Shown here in pieces: positions 19,401-31,379 of a DNA stretch of 64,000 nt. Source of the stretch: Gnetum montanum (taxonomy: Eukaryota > Streptophyta > Gnetopsida > Gnetales > Gnetaceae); contig MNCI01021017.1 of the NCBI GenBank assembly GCA_015680685.1, forward strand, positions 225,207-289,206, given 5' to 3'. The notes under the pieces are model-generated. The model did no database searches and was not told the DNA's origin. It was given only the letters and a program-made list of their open reading frames with translations. How positions within the stretch are numbered: position 1 is the stretch's first letter; each line of letters begins with the position of its first letter. Both the position numbers and the translations under genes were made by a program.

Positions 19401-20847
19401 GAATACATGTAATTTCAATAATAGCATAAATAGTGATGATATAGAAGTGACAGTCTAGGACAAAAAGGTTCATCAATGCTTCAATTGTATGGCAAAATTG
19501 ATTAGGATTGAAGCAGGATGGTTAAAATAGAGGCAAGCCATTGGTGTTCTCCATGATAAAAGAATCACAATAAAACTAAAGGGAATATTTTATATGACAG
19601 CAATAAGGTATCTTATGTTATATGGTGTTGAAATGTTACACAATACAAAAGATGTATGCACAATAAATTTGTTGATATCAACTCTCCCATGCAAGCAAGG
19701 GGCCATGACGTGTTCTAGCTAAAAGAAGATCAATAAAAAAAATCATCCTAATTTTTTTAGAGATAATTTAGTCTCTTGATTTTAAATATAGGTGATAAAA
19801 GTGAGGGTCATGAATGAAATAGGCTTGAACCTCTTCCCTTTTCTGAAAAAGTTCCAATGTTTTGGGAGCTTTTACATGTAAAGTAATAAAATAATACTAT
19901 TTACTATTTTTAATATTAAAAATAATTATTACCATAGCTTTGTTGTAGCGAACATGCAGTCCGCTACTTGGCCTTCCATAATCCCTGTTTACAAACAAGT
20001 TGATTTTGTTACAGATACAAAACACTTGTACCGAGTTATCTAGTGTATCTATTATATGAAAAGCTTTTAATTGTATTGACCACTTTACTTAATAATATGG
20101 CAGCCTAAAGTCATCATGCATACATCTTAAGAAAAATAAATAAATAAATAACCAATCCAGGGCAGCAAAGTCAAGAATACAAAATCACAAGTGAAATCCC
20201 ACCAAAAATAAAAATTCCCCCACCACCCTTTTCTCTCAAGATGAAAACAACGGCAAAAGACAACCCAAGGAAGAGCCAAATCCATGTGCCCTGCAAAAGC
20301 TAGCACTTAATTACCTAAAAACTTAAGAAAAGATGCACCGATTAAAGGTAAACTAAATCAAAGCTTGCATAACAATTCATTCATAATAAAAAATTCAAAT
20401 GCCACCGCAGGGCCATGTGACTAGTTTTCAGATTCCTCCGTTAAATGTGGAGAGAACTTCCCATTATTATTATTTCTTTTCCTTCTATGTCCCCTCTGCC
20501 TTCCTGTTTTTCACACAGGCTAAATCAATAAATAAATATAATTTAAGTGATGTTTCTTTGACATGATATCATATGTTTGGACCATATGAAATACAAGGAT
20601 TCCATAGCCAACATTTGCACTTGGTGCATTGACCTCATACAACGTAACCAGTTAAAATAGCAAGGCTTTTATGCGTTCAACCACTCTCAACTGTTATGAA
20701 CGGAGTTGTTTTATTTTTTTTTTAAGAAAAAAGAAAAAACCATAAGAATTCAGATCATAGGTTAATTATTATTTTTAGTTTTGAGGGAATTACGGTTGGT
20801 TTAATTTTACCTGGGAGGATTTGTATGAAATCGTTGCTTTGAATTTC
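19401..20847. other. Intergenic DNA, no recognised feature
   Basis: Mixed AT-rich sequence without a supported ORF. Poly-A and poly-T runs at about 20140 and 20710 might mark short decayed retroposons, but no target duplication was identified. Confidence 0.3.
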
Positions 20848-21024
20848 ATGTTGATGGCGGTAAGAAAATCTCCGGTACTGCCTAAGAACAGCAACGATGA
20901 TATTGGATCCAAGGTAGAAGTTCATCTGCGGAAAGAATGCCTGAACATGGAAACCGCAAAATCGGCAATCTCAACCTTCGGCAAGAACCCTAACGTCCGA
21001 CGTTGTCTGCGAGCTTCAATTTAG
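20848..21024 (+). CDS. Short ORF of unknown function
   Basis: From ATG 20848 (or 20854) the frame gives about 56-58 residues, basic in its first half (MAVRKSPVLPKNSNDD) and at the end (GKNPNVRRCLRASI). Local base composition is more GC-rich than the surroundings, continuing to about 21190, which is suggestive of a former gene exon. No domain was recognised, no splice partner could be defined and there is no second copy in the window. A chance ORF is possible. Confidence 0.2.
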   Translation: MLMAVRKSPVLPKNSNDDIGSKVEVHLRKECLNMETAKSAISTFGKNPNVRRCLRASI

Positions 21025-21429
21025 CAACCTTTCTTTTTTTCTTTTTTCTTTTTACGCTGCTATTTCACGCAGGCCAAAAGAAGAAACAGAAAGTTGCAGG
21101 CGGCTGCAGAGCCGTGAGAGACATGGCCCGGTGCAGCCTGCGGGAATGGTGTATACGGTGTGTTTGAGACATGGGCTCAAGGTGACTATCTGGTATACGG
21201 CGTATGTTGTATATCTGAATCTCAGATATAAACGTTATCTATAAACGTTAATGTATTTATCAGGGATCTATTCCTTTGCAAGGCCACCAAATAATATCTC
21301 TACTAACTTTATCATATGTTTTTTTATAGGTTAATGAAAATGATATGCAGATTTTTTTTTATGTTTTCTAAATTTCTCTATTAATTTTCATAGTAAAAAT
21401 ATAGCCTCTATAATAGATCTCTGGACATA

Positions 21430-22990
21430 AATTCATATTAGTTTTTTGATACTATTGATTCAAGTTTGAGATGTGCTATGACTCTCTCCCAAAACTTCAT
21501 CATCTGGTTCATTAACTTGATTCCTCTATAACTTGCACAAACTTACACATCTCCTTTATTTTTATTTTTATAGATGGAAACAATAATGGTTTTATTCCAA
21601 TTATTGAACATTTCTCCATACTTCAATATTTTGAAATAATGGTGTTAATCAAGAAACTTTTCTATCTCCCAATGCTTTCTAGGCATCTATAGTAATGTTA
21701 TTTGGTCCAACATCTTTTCTATTTTTTATCTTTGAAAAGGCTGTTTTCACCTCAAAAAAGGAAAGTTCAATAACCAAACCGAAATTTGGTTTTACTTCTT
21801 GGATGTCTTCTTTTGAAAGTTCTTCATTTAATAATTTTTTTAAAAAAATTGTCCACCTATCAAATATTTCATTTTCTTTCACCAAAATTCTTCCATTTAC
21901 CTCCTTGATGCATTTGATATGACCAATGTTCTTACATTTTTTATTTCTAATTTTTGCAAATTTATAAATAGAATTTTCTCCTTTCTTTGTTCCTAATTTT
22001 TCATAAAAGTTGTCTAAGATCTTATGTTTGCCTTTGACTACTACTATTGTTGCCATTTTATACTTTGTTGCCATTCTTAAAAATATATTTTCTTGTTTTG
22101 GATAGCATGTTGCACTCCATCCCATCACTGCCATGTCTTCTTTGGGATGTATTTTTTGCCTTTTTGTTCACCCAAAATGTTCTTTTCAATTTTCTAAATA
22201 TATCTTTCTATTTTTCCCTAAATTAAATTTTTAGAGCAATTCCAATTCTAGGTATTTTCTTGAAGAAGTTGTTCTTTGAATAAGATCATGTTATCTTCCT
22301 TCAAATTTCATCATTTTATGCATTTAGTCCCTTTTCTCATACTACTTTTCTAGATCTGTATAGCTGAATCCATGACCATTGGTTGATGTTGGGTAACAAG
22401 GAACTCTTCAAGCATAAACTTACAATATTTACACATGGTCTAGTCTTTTTTTATGGCAAGAAATAATGAATTTATATTTTCTCCATATCACTCTTGTATG
22501 TAAATAAATGTTATTTCCTCTTCTGGAAATAGGTATTTAGATTCAACATGATTATCAAAGTCTCCTCAATAAATATGCTTTCTTACTAGGAAGTTTCTTG
22601 AAGTACAAGATCCATAGAATTCTAAAAATCTTGCTTGCTAGAGCTTTCTAGGCTAATTTATAGAGCATAAATACTGATGCTGTTAAAGATCCATTTTCAA
22701 GCATAAGTTCAATGCCCATAATTTGATCGCCATGATGGTATACTTGTACCACTATATCTTTGACAAACTGATCAATGATGATGGCCTCTTCATTTTAGTG
22801 ATTTTCTTTTTCTAAGAGTTTGAAACCCTTGTTTAAATCTTTATCTTTCTCTTCTGTCTATCAAATTTGTTAGAGGCAAGCAATGCTGATTCTTCATCTT
22901 TTCATGGTGTCAAAAATTTTAGAGGTATTTGTATTGAAAATGTCAATGTTTCAAGTTATCATCTATAATTTCTAATACTAATCTTACTTC
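21430..22990 (-). mobile_element. LINE (non-LTR) retrotransposon fragment
   Basis: Minus strand, read right to left: traces of the endonuclease domain (a GDFDNHVES block near 22540, comparable to the usual GDFNxHVG), then a linker, then the longest open stretch 22134-21679. That stretch has features of plant LINE ORF2: KLGTKKGENSIYKFAKIR, NIGHIKCIKEVNGRILVKE, FDRWTIFLKKLLNEE and KIKNRKDVGPNNI, just before the RT. RT blocks continue to about 21480 in broken frames (IYKNK, ASYRGIKLMNQMMKFWERV). The catalytic FADD region is not present, so the copy is incomplete. Confidence 0.75.
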
Positions 22991-23119
22991 CTTACCCACA
23001 GTCATCCTTGATGCAAGATCCTTAGTTTATATTTCACAACATCCAGGTGATGATGTTGCACATCATTTCTAGAGGACATTCTAATAAGCTCTTATCTACT
23101 TTCCATAACAACCATGCCT

Positions 23120-23610
23120 TGTTACTATTATGCATCATCTTTGGGAAATGCTCTAGCACCTGTAGAATTTGAAAAAGAACTCATCCATGAGATTTGGTGT
23201 GATTTTATAGCTAGTTACCAACTTGATGCTAACCCTTCTCCTTTTGTATCTAGGCTTGGGACTAACATTAGCAAAGTTAAGGTTAAGAATTAGCTAAAAT
23301 CTAAATTTAAAATGTCAAATCTAGGCATGCTCAATTACTCTCTTAGTTTCAAAATAAATGAGTCATCCAACCATATACGAATTGCACAAAAGAAGTATAC
23401 ATTTAAGTTATTAACAAAATATTGTATGTTGAACTGTAAACCACAAGAAATTCCTTTGGATCTAGGCAATTTCCCCAAGTTGGATGATTTAGCAATTCTT
23501 AAAAATCGTATGTAGTATTGATGGTTGATTAGTAAATTAATTTATCTAACTAATACTAGATCAGATATTGTATATGTATTAAATATTTTATCAAGGTTTA
23601 ATTAGAATCC
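23120..23610 (+). pseudogene. copia RT remnant
   Basis: The plus frame gives FKMSNLGMLNYSLSFKI, AQKKYTFKLLTKYCMLNCKP and, after a stop, LIYLTNTRSDIVYVLNILSRF. These are the C-terminal blocks of Ty1/copia RT (FxMSDLGxLxYFLG, KYxxxLLxKFxM, YLTxTRPDIxxxVNxLSRF). It ends about 20 bp before the gypsy LTR at 23632, so the LTR element probably inserted into this copia copy. The remainder was not found on the other side. Confidence 0.7.
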
Positions 23611-23631
23611 AACTTGAAACTAGATGATAAT

Positions 23632-24465
23632 TGATGAATCATGATTCATTAGGCTCCGATATCGCACCTATGATATCGTGTACGTGATATCGGGTACGCG
23701 ATATCGCGTCCTGGCTCGCGATATCGGATATGTGATATCATGACTCCTATGCGGGCCTATAAATACACATGTAGGTGCAAGGAGTCAGGAGGTTAGCTTA
23801 GTGTTAGAGTAGAGTCTTTTTGTCATTTTTTCCTCTCAACCCTCTCTCCCAATGCATGCCCACAGTGTGATGATTGTAATTGTATGACACCTTTATTCGA
23901 GTGTGATGTACTTGGACAGGCACATGACTAGAAATAAAGATTGAGATTACTTCATCATTGCAGCATTCACTTAGTTTAATTATTTAATTGCTTTCTTAAT
24001 TAATTCTCTACCCTAAACTCCTATTAAATGTGGAATGAGTACAACTTAATCACGAGCATTTAAGTATAACTACTTGGTAACCTAGTAGCGTACCTAGGAT
24101 CTATGCTTGGTAATCCCAATAGTAGTCATGAATGAGGTCCAAGATGTGTATGGATGATTAAGGAATAGATGCCCATTGCACTGAGGCTAGCTTAGATTCT
24201 CTCTCCCTTTTCCTCCTAGCTTAATTAAAGTTATCTCCCATTGCATCTAGGAGTAGCACTAGGTTAGAAACCACATCATACACCCCACTTTGAACTAAAC
24301 CATACATGACAAAGTATATACTAGTCCAAGTGGGAAGACAACAGATTATGATCAACGAGTAACTATCTAGATACCACAACTAGCTCATCTGCGGAGTTTG
24401 ACCATATCGTGTGTGAAATGCTCGTATTCGTATTGTTGAGTGTAAGGATACCTCGCCACTCATCA
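23632..24465 (+). repeat. 5' LTR, GATATC family (copy b)
   Basis: 834 bp, TGATGA..CTCATCA. U3 palindromes include the perfect 12-bp CGCGATATCGCG at 23697-23708, with four or more further GATATC cores between 23660 and 23740. TATA box CTATAAATA at about 23757. Ends with the family words GAGTGTAAGGATACC..CACTCATCA. Confidence 0.85.
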
Positions 24466-24466
24466 T

Positions 24467-24484
24467 TGGCGCCGTTGCCGGGGA
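24467..24484 (+). promoter_or_regulatory. Primer binding site, tRNA-Asp
   Basis: TGGCGCCGTTGCCGGGGA is the exact complement of the 3' end (with CCA) of plant tRNA-Asp(GUC) as known from Arabidopsis, one base after the LTR. It fixes both the LTR border and the orientation. Confidence 0.95.
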
Positions 24485-24596
24485 CGGTGCTAGTTATTTA
24501 GACTAGTTACATCATACAAGATCTCTGTAACAAAGTATTAATAATACATCTTTTACAAAAAAGTAATTGAAACAAGTCACACACAAATTTACAACC

Positions 24597-25800
24597 ATGT
24601 GTCTCTCACAAGACTATGATAATGTAACAACTAGTAGGGAAATTCATTGGAGAACCAACGAACTATATGACAATGAAGATGAGGTTTGGAGTACTCAATC
24701 TGATGTAGGGGTCTCCTATGAACATAAATAGAGACAACATCGTCCCAACTCACAAATGCATAACCTACCTAGTGATGATGAACCCCTACTAGCCACTAAG
24801 AGCCTAATGCATGTACAAGAGGCTGTTTGAATATCCTACAGGCATTGCAAGGAAAGCCGTCTACCCAGGCTTGACTTAAACAACTTTCCCAAGTTCTCAA
24901 GAGGCTATGAATTAGATTCGCAACAACATTTACGAGCCTTCTACAATGATTGTGCATGGAAAAACATTGATAATTGATGGAAAAAACTTAAACTCTTTCC
25001 TATGACACTAGTTGGCCAAGCAAAAGTATGGTATAGGTTCTTAAAATCAAAATCAATTCAATGTTGGCCAACAATGGTAGAACTCTTCAACGAAAAATAT
25101 CAAACTTATGCAAGAGTGTCAGCCTTTAGGAGAAAAATCCAAGAGTGGAAATAGGCACAACATGAACCCTTGGATGTGGCCTTAGAAAGATATTATAGAT
25201 TGTTAAAAAACTACCCAGGCCATGGGTTCTCTGAGGAAAGGCTGATGTACCATATCATAGATGGGCTTCATAATGAAACAAGGGAGACCCTAGGGATGTA
25301 TGCTTGAGGTCAACTATATAAGCTACGAACCCCCCAACTCCAAGAGCTTATTAAGCAGGTAGCAAAAGAAGAAGGAGAAATGGCTAAATGGGAGAATGTT
25401 GAGTAATATCTATGAGACCAAAATCTCAATCTAGCAAGGGTCCATAATCATGCAGAGGAGAAATCAACTCACCTTGAGGAAGTGCAACTGTTTCTACCTT
25501 TGCTAATGCAACAATCACTAGATGAAGTGGAGGAAAAGATTAATAAGATGATGGACTGGATACATAAAAAATGTGGAGAATATGCCAACATTATTGGAGA
25601 TAGAGTTATGACAAGCCAAGAAATAGGACAAAACACCCTTAGACAATCAGAAAAAAGGGTAGAAGAGAATAAGAACTTAACTTCCAATCATACATATCAA
25701 TGTAACATTTGCCTGTACGATCATCCCAAGGGCCAATGCCCAATCTTGTTACATTTATAGGAGCATTGGGAAAGAGTGTTACATCTAGAGTTCATACAGA
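24597..25800 (+). pseudogene. gag polyprotein, Athila-like
   Basis: The start ATG at 24597 lies 112 bp after the primer site and opens an acidic N-terminus. The gag core spans about 24860-25400 (FSRGYELDSQQHLRAFYND, ERLMYHIIDGLHNETRE, LIKQVAKEEGEMAK) and aligns with the minus-strand gag at 7109-8835. A coiled-coil-like segment follows (LDEVEEKINKMMDW), then the finger CNICLYDHPKGQCP at about 25696-25737 with all four C/C/H/C ligands intact. Stops at several former Trp/Gln codons break it. It is the best preserved gag of the three copies. Confidence 0.75.
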
Positions 25801-26430
25801 AATATTGTGTTTAATCATAGTGGCAAAAATCCCAATTGTGGGGTAGGCCACCCCCAAACTAGTTACACCCTTCATACCATCCAAACCCAAATACTTATTA
25901 AGTCCAACATCCTGTTTCCCCAACTAGGTCAACATCCTCTATCTCACTAGATTATTACTATTCTCCTCAATACTATCAATCCATATCCTCTCCGACAAGG
26001 TTGCCACCTCATGTACCTTACACTTTTCCTCAACAACAATATTCTCATCCTTCACCTCCTTCTACATCGTCACCAATTGTACCTGAAGGGTTTGCACCAC
26101 AGCATCAATCCACGAATGTTACTTGCGCTACTACTGACAACAATAGTGGAAACCCACCACACCAAAGGTGCACCTTCTTTAGACATGTCACCATATTCCT
26201 TTCAAGATGCCTTAAGGATACCATCATTCTGAAATTTAGTGAGGTGGTGCTAGCATATAAGTGGTTGAGGGGATAGAAACCTAGAAACATCAAAGCAAAC
26301 ATTGAGCATGCATACTTTCTTGATATTTTTATGACACCTATCCTCTCCATCCCTACCACAAAGATGTTGAACATAATTGACTCATTTAACACAGTAGCTA
26401 ATCAATTCAAAACTATAGGATGAGGCATGC
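25801..26430 (+). pseudogene. Pro/Gln-rich gag tail region
   Basis: Frames here are rich in Pro, Ser, Gln and Tyr (PHVPYTFPQQQYSHPSPPS), like the tail between finger and protease in the copy at 230-680. Stops are frequent. The expected protease motif was not found afterwards, which suggests a deletion near 26280-26430. Confidence 0.45.
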
Positions 26431-26453
26431 CAATCACCATTGTTATTAGCTAG

Positions 26454-26795
26454 ATGATCTTTTGTGAATTGTTTGGTGTTCTTGGTGACAAGATGAAGGT
26501 TGTCACTAAACTAGCGAAGGAGCAAAGCCATCATGAGGAGATTGAGGAGTGGTTAGGTGCTCAACATGGTCATTGTGGGTTGGCCTTGGATGATTTCATG
26601 AACCCTAAAGTAAGGGAGTTTTTGGTGCTAGAAATTTTAGTTGTTGGAACAAAAACTAAAAAATCCAAGTGCAAGCATAGTTTTAATCCTAAATTCCAAG
26701 GGCCTCCAAAAATAGGATTTAAGGCACCCAGAATGATCTTGCAAACCACTAGGGACTTATGGAAGTGTAAACAGAAGTACCCAATGAAAATGTAA
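26454..26795 (+). CDS. ORF of unknown function
   Basis: A 113-residue open frame with an acidic/amphipathic first half (AKEQSHHEEIEEWLGAQHG) and a basic second half. No domain recognised. It directly follows the gag remnant in the same orientation and could be part of the same element or of an unrelated insert. It ends in an A-rich tract with repeated AAATG words (26780-26900). Confidence 0.2.
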   Translation: MIFCELFGVLGDKMKVVTKLAKEQSHHEEIEEWLGAQHGHCGLALDDFMNPKVREFLVLEILVVGTKTKKSKCKHSFNPKFQGPPKIGFKAPRMILQTTRDLWKCKQKYPMKM

Positions 26796-26799
26796 ATGT

Positions 26800-28449
26800 A
26801 AACAAAATAAAAAATGAAAATGAGAATAAAAATATAAATGAAAGTGAAGTTGAGGTTGTAGATCTAAAATGAAAATAGGCACAAAAATGGAAATGTAAAA
26901 TAAAATTTGCACAACATGAGAGTATAACTTTATTTAAATGAAAAATAAAGAATAAGATTTATGAACTACAGGTTTTATGCCAAGATGATAAGAAGTTGGT
27001 TGTAGGAGCTTGAAATCCATTGGATAAGGTAGGTTGTGTTCTATTACAACTCCACAATTAGGTTTCTCCCAAGCTCCAATTTCCAGAAATTTTTCATTGA
27101 AGTGGAAGATATTGCAAGGCAACAACAAATGCTTACCATCAACATGGGCATGCATAGAAAAACAAAAATTTAGCCATAGAAACATTATGCATAATGTAGA
27201 AAATCATTCTTATTCTTACATTTCATCTTCTTGTTCAATGAAGCTCATGCAGGGGTCTAAGCAACAACACCCTTCTCCCTAACATTCTTGGGAATCATCC
27301 ACTAGCTATGTGCTATTTCAGCAGCTACAAAATTCTTGTAAATAAGATTAAACATATTAGCGTATTTATCAAAATCCCATCTTAACTACTCATATATAAT
27401 AGTTCTAATCTTGGGGCCTTTGGTAAATACACTTAAGGAAGTTTGGACCACCATCAAGGTTTGATCATTATTGATCAAGCCTTGTTCATTAACCTTGTAC
27501 ATGCAAGATGTGCATAAAATTGACAAGTTAAGAAAGGTGACTAAACTAGTAAAGCCAAAAAAGTTAGAAACCTATAATAATCCTACTTACCCCTACAGTC
27601 AGTACACAGTGCCAAGTGAGTTTTGAAATATCATGTGGACTCTATGTGCCATCATCAGAGTATTATTAGCATTATACTAATAAGCTTTTGGTGTGCTCTA
27701 GATCACCAAAAAGTAATGCATGTCGATGATGTTCCTAGTCTTCATTGATTCTCTTGCAACTTGGGTTTCAGAATCATTAGTTATGAACTTGAAAATTAAT
27801 CTCACAAACCCAGGCAGTAGGGTCTCCACTATAATCCTGACCACATCTGTAGACAAGTGTGACCATAGCCTCACACTAAGGTTCTACAATATTTAGGCAA
27901 TGAATTCCATTGCCCCTGGTCACAACCATAGTAAACCTTACTCTAGAACTAAATCTAGGATGGGGTGGTTTGCCTTTTGTTGGTTGATGCAATACAAGAT
28001 GCCCACCAACTCAACCATTATGAGAATAGGTTTTAGTAGGGCCGTACATGGGAGAACAAAACACCATTAAGATCATGTTTCAAAACTTAGAATTTCTTAA
28101 ACAATTTTAACCTACATCCTATTTGGGGGTGAAATTAGTCCATATGAAAAACTATAATATGTTGGCTAAAATTTGTTTAGGAATTCAACATAAATATTGT
28201 TACAACCATTATAGCCTTTGTACATCATAGCCAAAACTTCATGATCAAAATTCTACCTTATTTTAAAGCAACATTGACATGAAAACACCCTAAAACCTAG
28301 AAAATGCCCATAGGAGGATATTTACTAAAAATAATAAGAAGTTTTAGTAACACTAAAACCAAATTTAAAATACTACCAACATCCTTAGGCATTCCTAGGA
28401 GCATGAGACATCAAAAATAAAAATTTCTAAGTGTGTCAACATAGCCCAT
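26800..28449. other. Unassigned DNA to the left of the SIRE-like element
   Basis: A-rich minirepeats at 26780-26900, then sequence with no recognised motif on either strand. The target-site analysis of the copia element and solo LTR implies that this stretch was once continuous with the DNA from 35451 onwards. Confidence 0.4.
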
Positions 28450-29548
28450 TTTGGATCATTAAACTTATAAGAGGGATGAATAACATTCTCAATTTAAAAT
28501 TATTTTATTCAAGGAGCACATCAATTTAACTTGGTTCCCTAGCTTGGATAGTCCACACTCATAGGGTAGTTTGCAAGCACAACTCTAGACTTTGTTCCTT
28601 CCAAATGATGGTTTGAAGGGTCCACATCCTATACAATCTTCAAGCCCCACTCTGTAGTGTTATGACGCTGCACCAACCATTCAACCTCACAAGGTCCTGT
28701 TAGGCTTGAAATGTGGTTTTTAGGCTTCCACAACCTTTACAATCTTGAGCTCTGCTCAGGAGTGTTATGTTGCAACACCAACCACTCAATCCTGTTAGAT
28801 CCTAACAAGGTGAATCAAGATGCCTTCCCACAAGAAGTACATTAACCCCAAAAGGCAACAAGGAAGAACAACAATTATGAGGGATGAATGAAACTTGGTT
28901 TGCTAATCCTTGTACTTTGAGGTACAACATACTTTATAACTGACAAATGATAATAAAATGAGGAACAACAGTGATTACAAATGATTAGACAATGATAGTT
29001 CTAAAGCTTTCACTTTTCCTAATGCATATGATGTATTCTTATAGCTAACATGTTTTTAAATTCATCTTGGAAATTGTGCAATGGCTAGTTAACGGTAACT
29101 AATGATCATGGAAGATGTCTTATTTGTGCCTAAGACATCCTTTTGTATTTTCCCTCTATTCTAGGAATGAAATCTCCATTTTTGAAAGATATCTTTGTCT
29201 AGTGAAAGACATCTTTCAAAAACTAGCCTACATTCTTTGAAGACATCTTCGCCTAGTGGAAGATGTCTTTGCTTTAGGAATGATGCCTACTATTTCGTGA
29301 AGATGTGTTTGCCTATGCATCCTTCAATTTTGCCAAGATTTATATTATTTCTCATAGATTTATTTCTTCAAACTTTCTTAAATGATGAATTCATCATTCC
29401 TTGTCCATACTCATCAAACTTCCATAAACCTTCTTGTCTTGATCCAAGGTTTTGTCCTACAAGTACAATAATTACACACACACACACACACACAAACAAC
29501 CTATGTTCTTCATTTTCCTTAAGATCTTGACATATCAAAATATGAACA
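28450..29548 (-). repeat. 3' LTR of the SIRE-like element
   Basis: About 1.1 kb. Its first bases have decayed from TGTGGAT to TTTGGAT. It ends ..GAACA. It includes a short CA microsatellite at 29475-29494 (ACACAC), partly conserved in the other LTR. Confidence 0.85.
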
Positions 29549-29769
29549 ATCTTCTCCTTTTTGGTAATGTCCAATACTTAAGAAAATGGGTTATCAATAC
29601 ATAATAATACATAGGTAATGATACATAGGCTTCTTCTCCCCCTTTCTGAACATAACAAAAAAGGTGAGGCAAACTCCCCCTAAATAGATGCATAGAAAAA
29701 AAAAGTTTTTGGTGTTTTTTTTTTGTGTTGAATAAGGATAGAAAGAATGAAAAGACTCACATGACAAGA

Positions 29770-30290
29770 CAAGGTCATATCCCCCTATCTTTATGTATAG
29801 ATGTCAACAGATGTTCATCTAGATGTTTGGTGAAGGCATTAGCTAGTTAACTCTTGATTCCAATAAAATCTAGTCCTACATGACCACATTATGTATGTTT
29901 CCATATAAAGTGATGACAAATCTCAATATGTTTGGTAGGAGAATGTTGGAGGGGATTCTTTGTCATGTTGATAGCACTCTTGTTATCATAGTAAATAGGA
30001 GTTGAGTTTGTGTTTACTTCTAAATCATTAAGAGTTTCTTTCATTCAAAGTAATTGAGCATAAAAACTATTGGCAAAAATATATTTAGCTTCTACTATTG
30101 AGAGAGATGTAGAGGTTTGCTACTTAGTTGGCCAAGAGACAACACTTCTCCCTAAGAAGAAATAGTTGCCACTCATGCTATAGAAACCATCAAAACAACC
30201 TACCCAATCTACATCATAATAACTAGCAAGATCAAGGGAGAAATCCTTTGGATACCAAAGCCCCAGTTAGCAATACCTTTTAAGTAGTAA
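29770..30290 (-). pseudogene. copia RNase H remnant
   Basis: Blocks YYDNKSAINMTKNPLQHSPT, KHIEICHHFI and ANAFTKHLDEH are characteristic of the C-terminal RNase H domain of copia polyproteins, including the KHIxIxxHF catalytic-proximal motif and the LADxFTK-like tail. Stops remain between blocks. Confidence 0.7.
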
Positions 30291-30334
30291 AAAATATGTT
30301 TAACAACCTAGTAATGAGAATATTTTAGTGTAGA

Positions 30335-31100
30335 CTAATATCTAGCATATAATCTTTCACTTAAAGCTATATCTAGTCTACTGGCAGTTAAATAAAGAAG
30401 ACTACCAATCATTCCTCTATAAAGCTTGGGATCAATTGGCTTACCTTGATCATCTTTAACAAGTTTAGAATTTGCAGCCATATGAGTACCTTTAGCTTTG
30501 ATGTCTATTTGAGCAAAAGATCTTTTACATATTTGTTTTGACATATGAATGTTCCATTAATTGTTTGATAGGTTTGAAACCAAAGAATGTTCTTGAGTTC
30601 TTCCATCATGCTTATTTCAAATTTAGACTACATGAAGTTAGAAAATTTCTTACAAAGAATTTCATTAGTAACACAAAAAATAATATTATCGACATAGATT
30701 TGATCAATTAGAAGATCTTTACCTTCTCTTTTATGAAATAATGTAACATCATCTTTACCTCTTTCAAATCCATTTGATGTGAGGTGTTAAGAAAGCCTTT
30801 CATACCAAGCTTTTAGAGCTTGTATAACATCATAGAGAACTTTCTTAAGCTTGTAGACATGATCAGTATTGATGAAATAACCAAATCCTTTAAGTTGTTC
30901 AATATAAACCTCTTCTTTATGGTTCCATTTAAGAAGGCACTCTTGACATCCATTTGATAGAGATTCATGTTTTTAATGGTAGCATAGGCAAGAAGATGTC
31001 TAATAGATTCCAACCAAAAGTTTCATCAAAATCTATTCCTTCTTGTTAGTTGTATCCTTTAGCAACCAATCAGGCTTGTTTTTAATGATGTTTCCATTAT
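30335..31100 (-). pseudogene. copia reverse transcriptase (broken, mutated active site)
   Basis: N-terminal blocks AYATIKNMNLYQMDVKSAFL and NGTIKK lie at 30900-31013. The active-site region near 30687-30698 reads IYVDNIIF, so the second catalytic Asp of YVDD is Asn. The C-terminal part is KLVKDDQGKPIDPKLYRGMI and GSLLYLTASRLDIALS, a strong SIRE/Maximus signature. The change from GAT to AAT alone would abolish polymerisation. Confidence 0.8.
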
Positions 31101-31379
31101 CATCAATCTAAGACGCATTTTGTTCCAATAACAGGTTTATTAGTGGGCCTAGGTGTTAATACCCATACATCATTTCTAGAAAATTGAATAAGTTTATCTC
31201 AGATAGAAAAAATCCATCCTTCCTCCTTTTTAGCTTATTTAAAGCTTTTGGGTTCAATTTGGGAGAGATAGATGGAGAAGGCACAAATTTCTTTGATTTG
31301 GCTTCAAGAATGAAGATCATCTTGAACTTTCCTAATGACATCATCAAGTGAGTAAGTTTTGGTAAGTTTGAACATTTGG

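Larger units (their letters stand above)
23632..26430 (+). mobile_element. Athila-like gag-protease family element, 5' part
   Basis: A 5' LTR, a perfect tRNA-Asp primer site and a gag with readable frame. No protease, RT or 3' LTR could be placed downstream, so the element is truncated or interrupted between about 26430 and 28449. The left flank is ATAAT. Confidence 0.75.

Noticed and set aside
29470-29500. CA microsatellite as a regulatory element
   Set aside because: Simple repeat within the LTR, partly shared by the partner LTR; no evidence of function.
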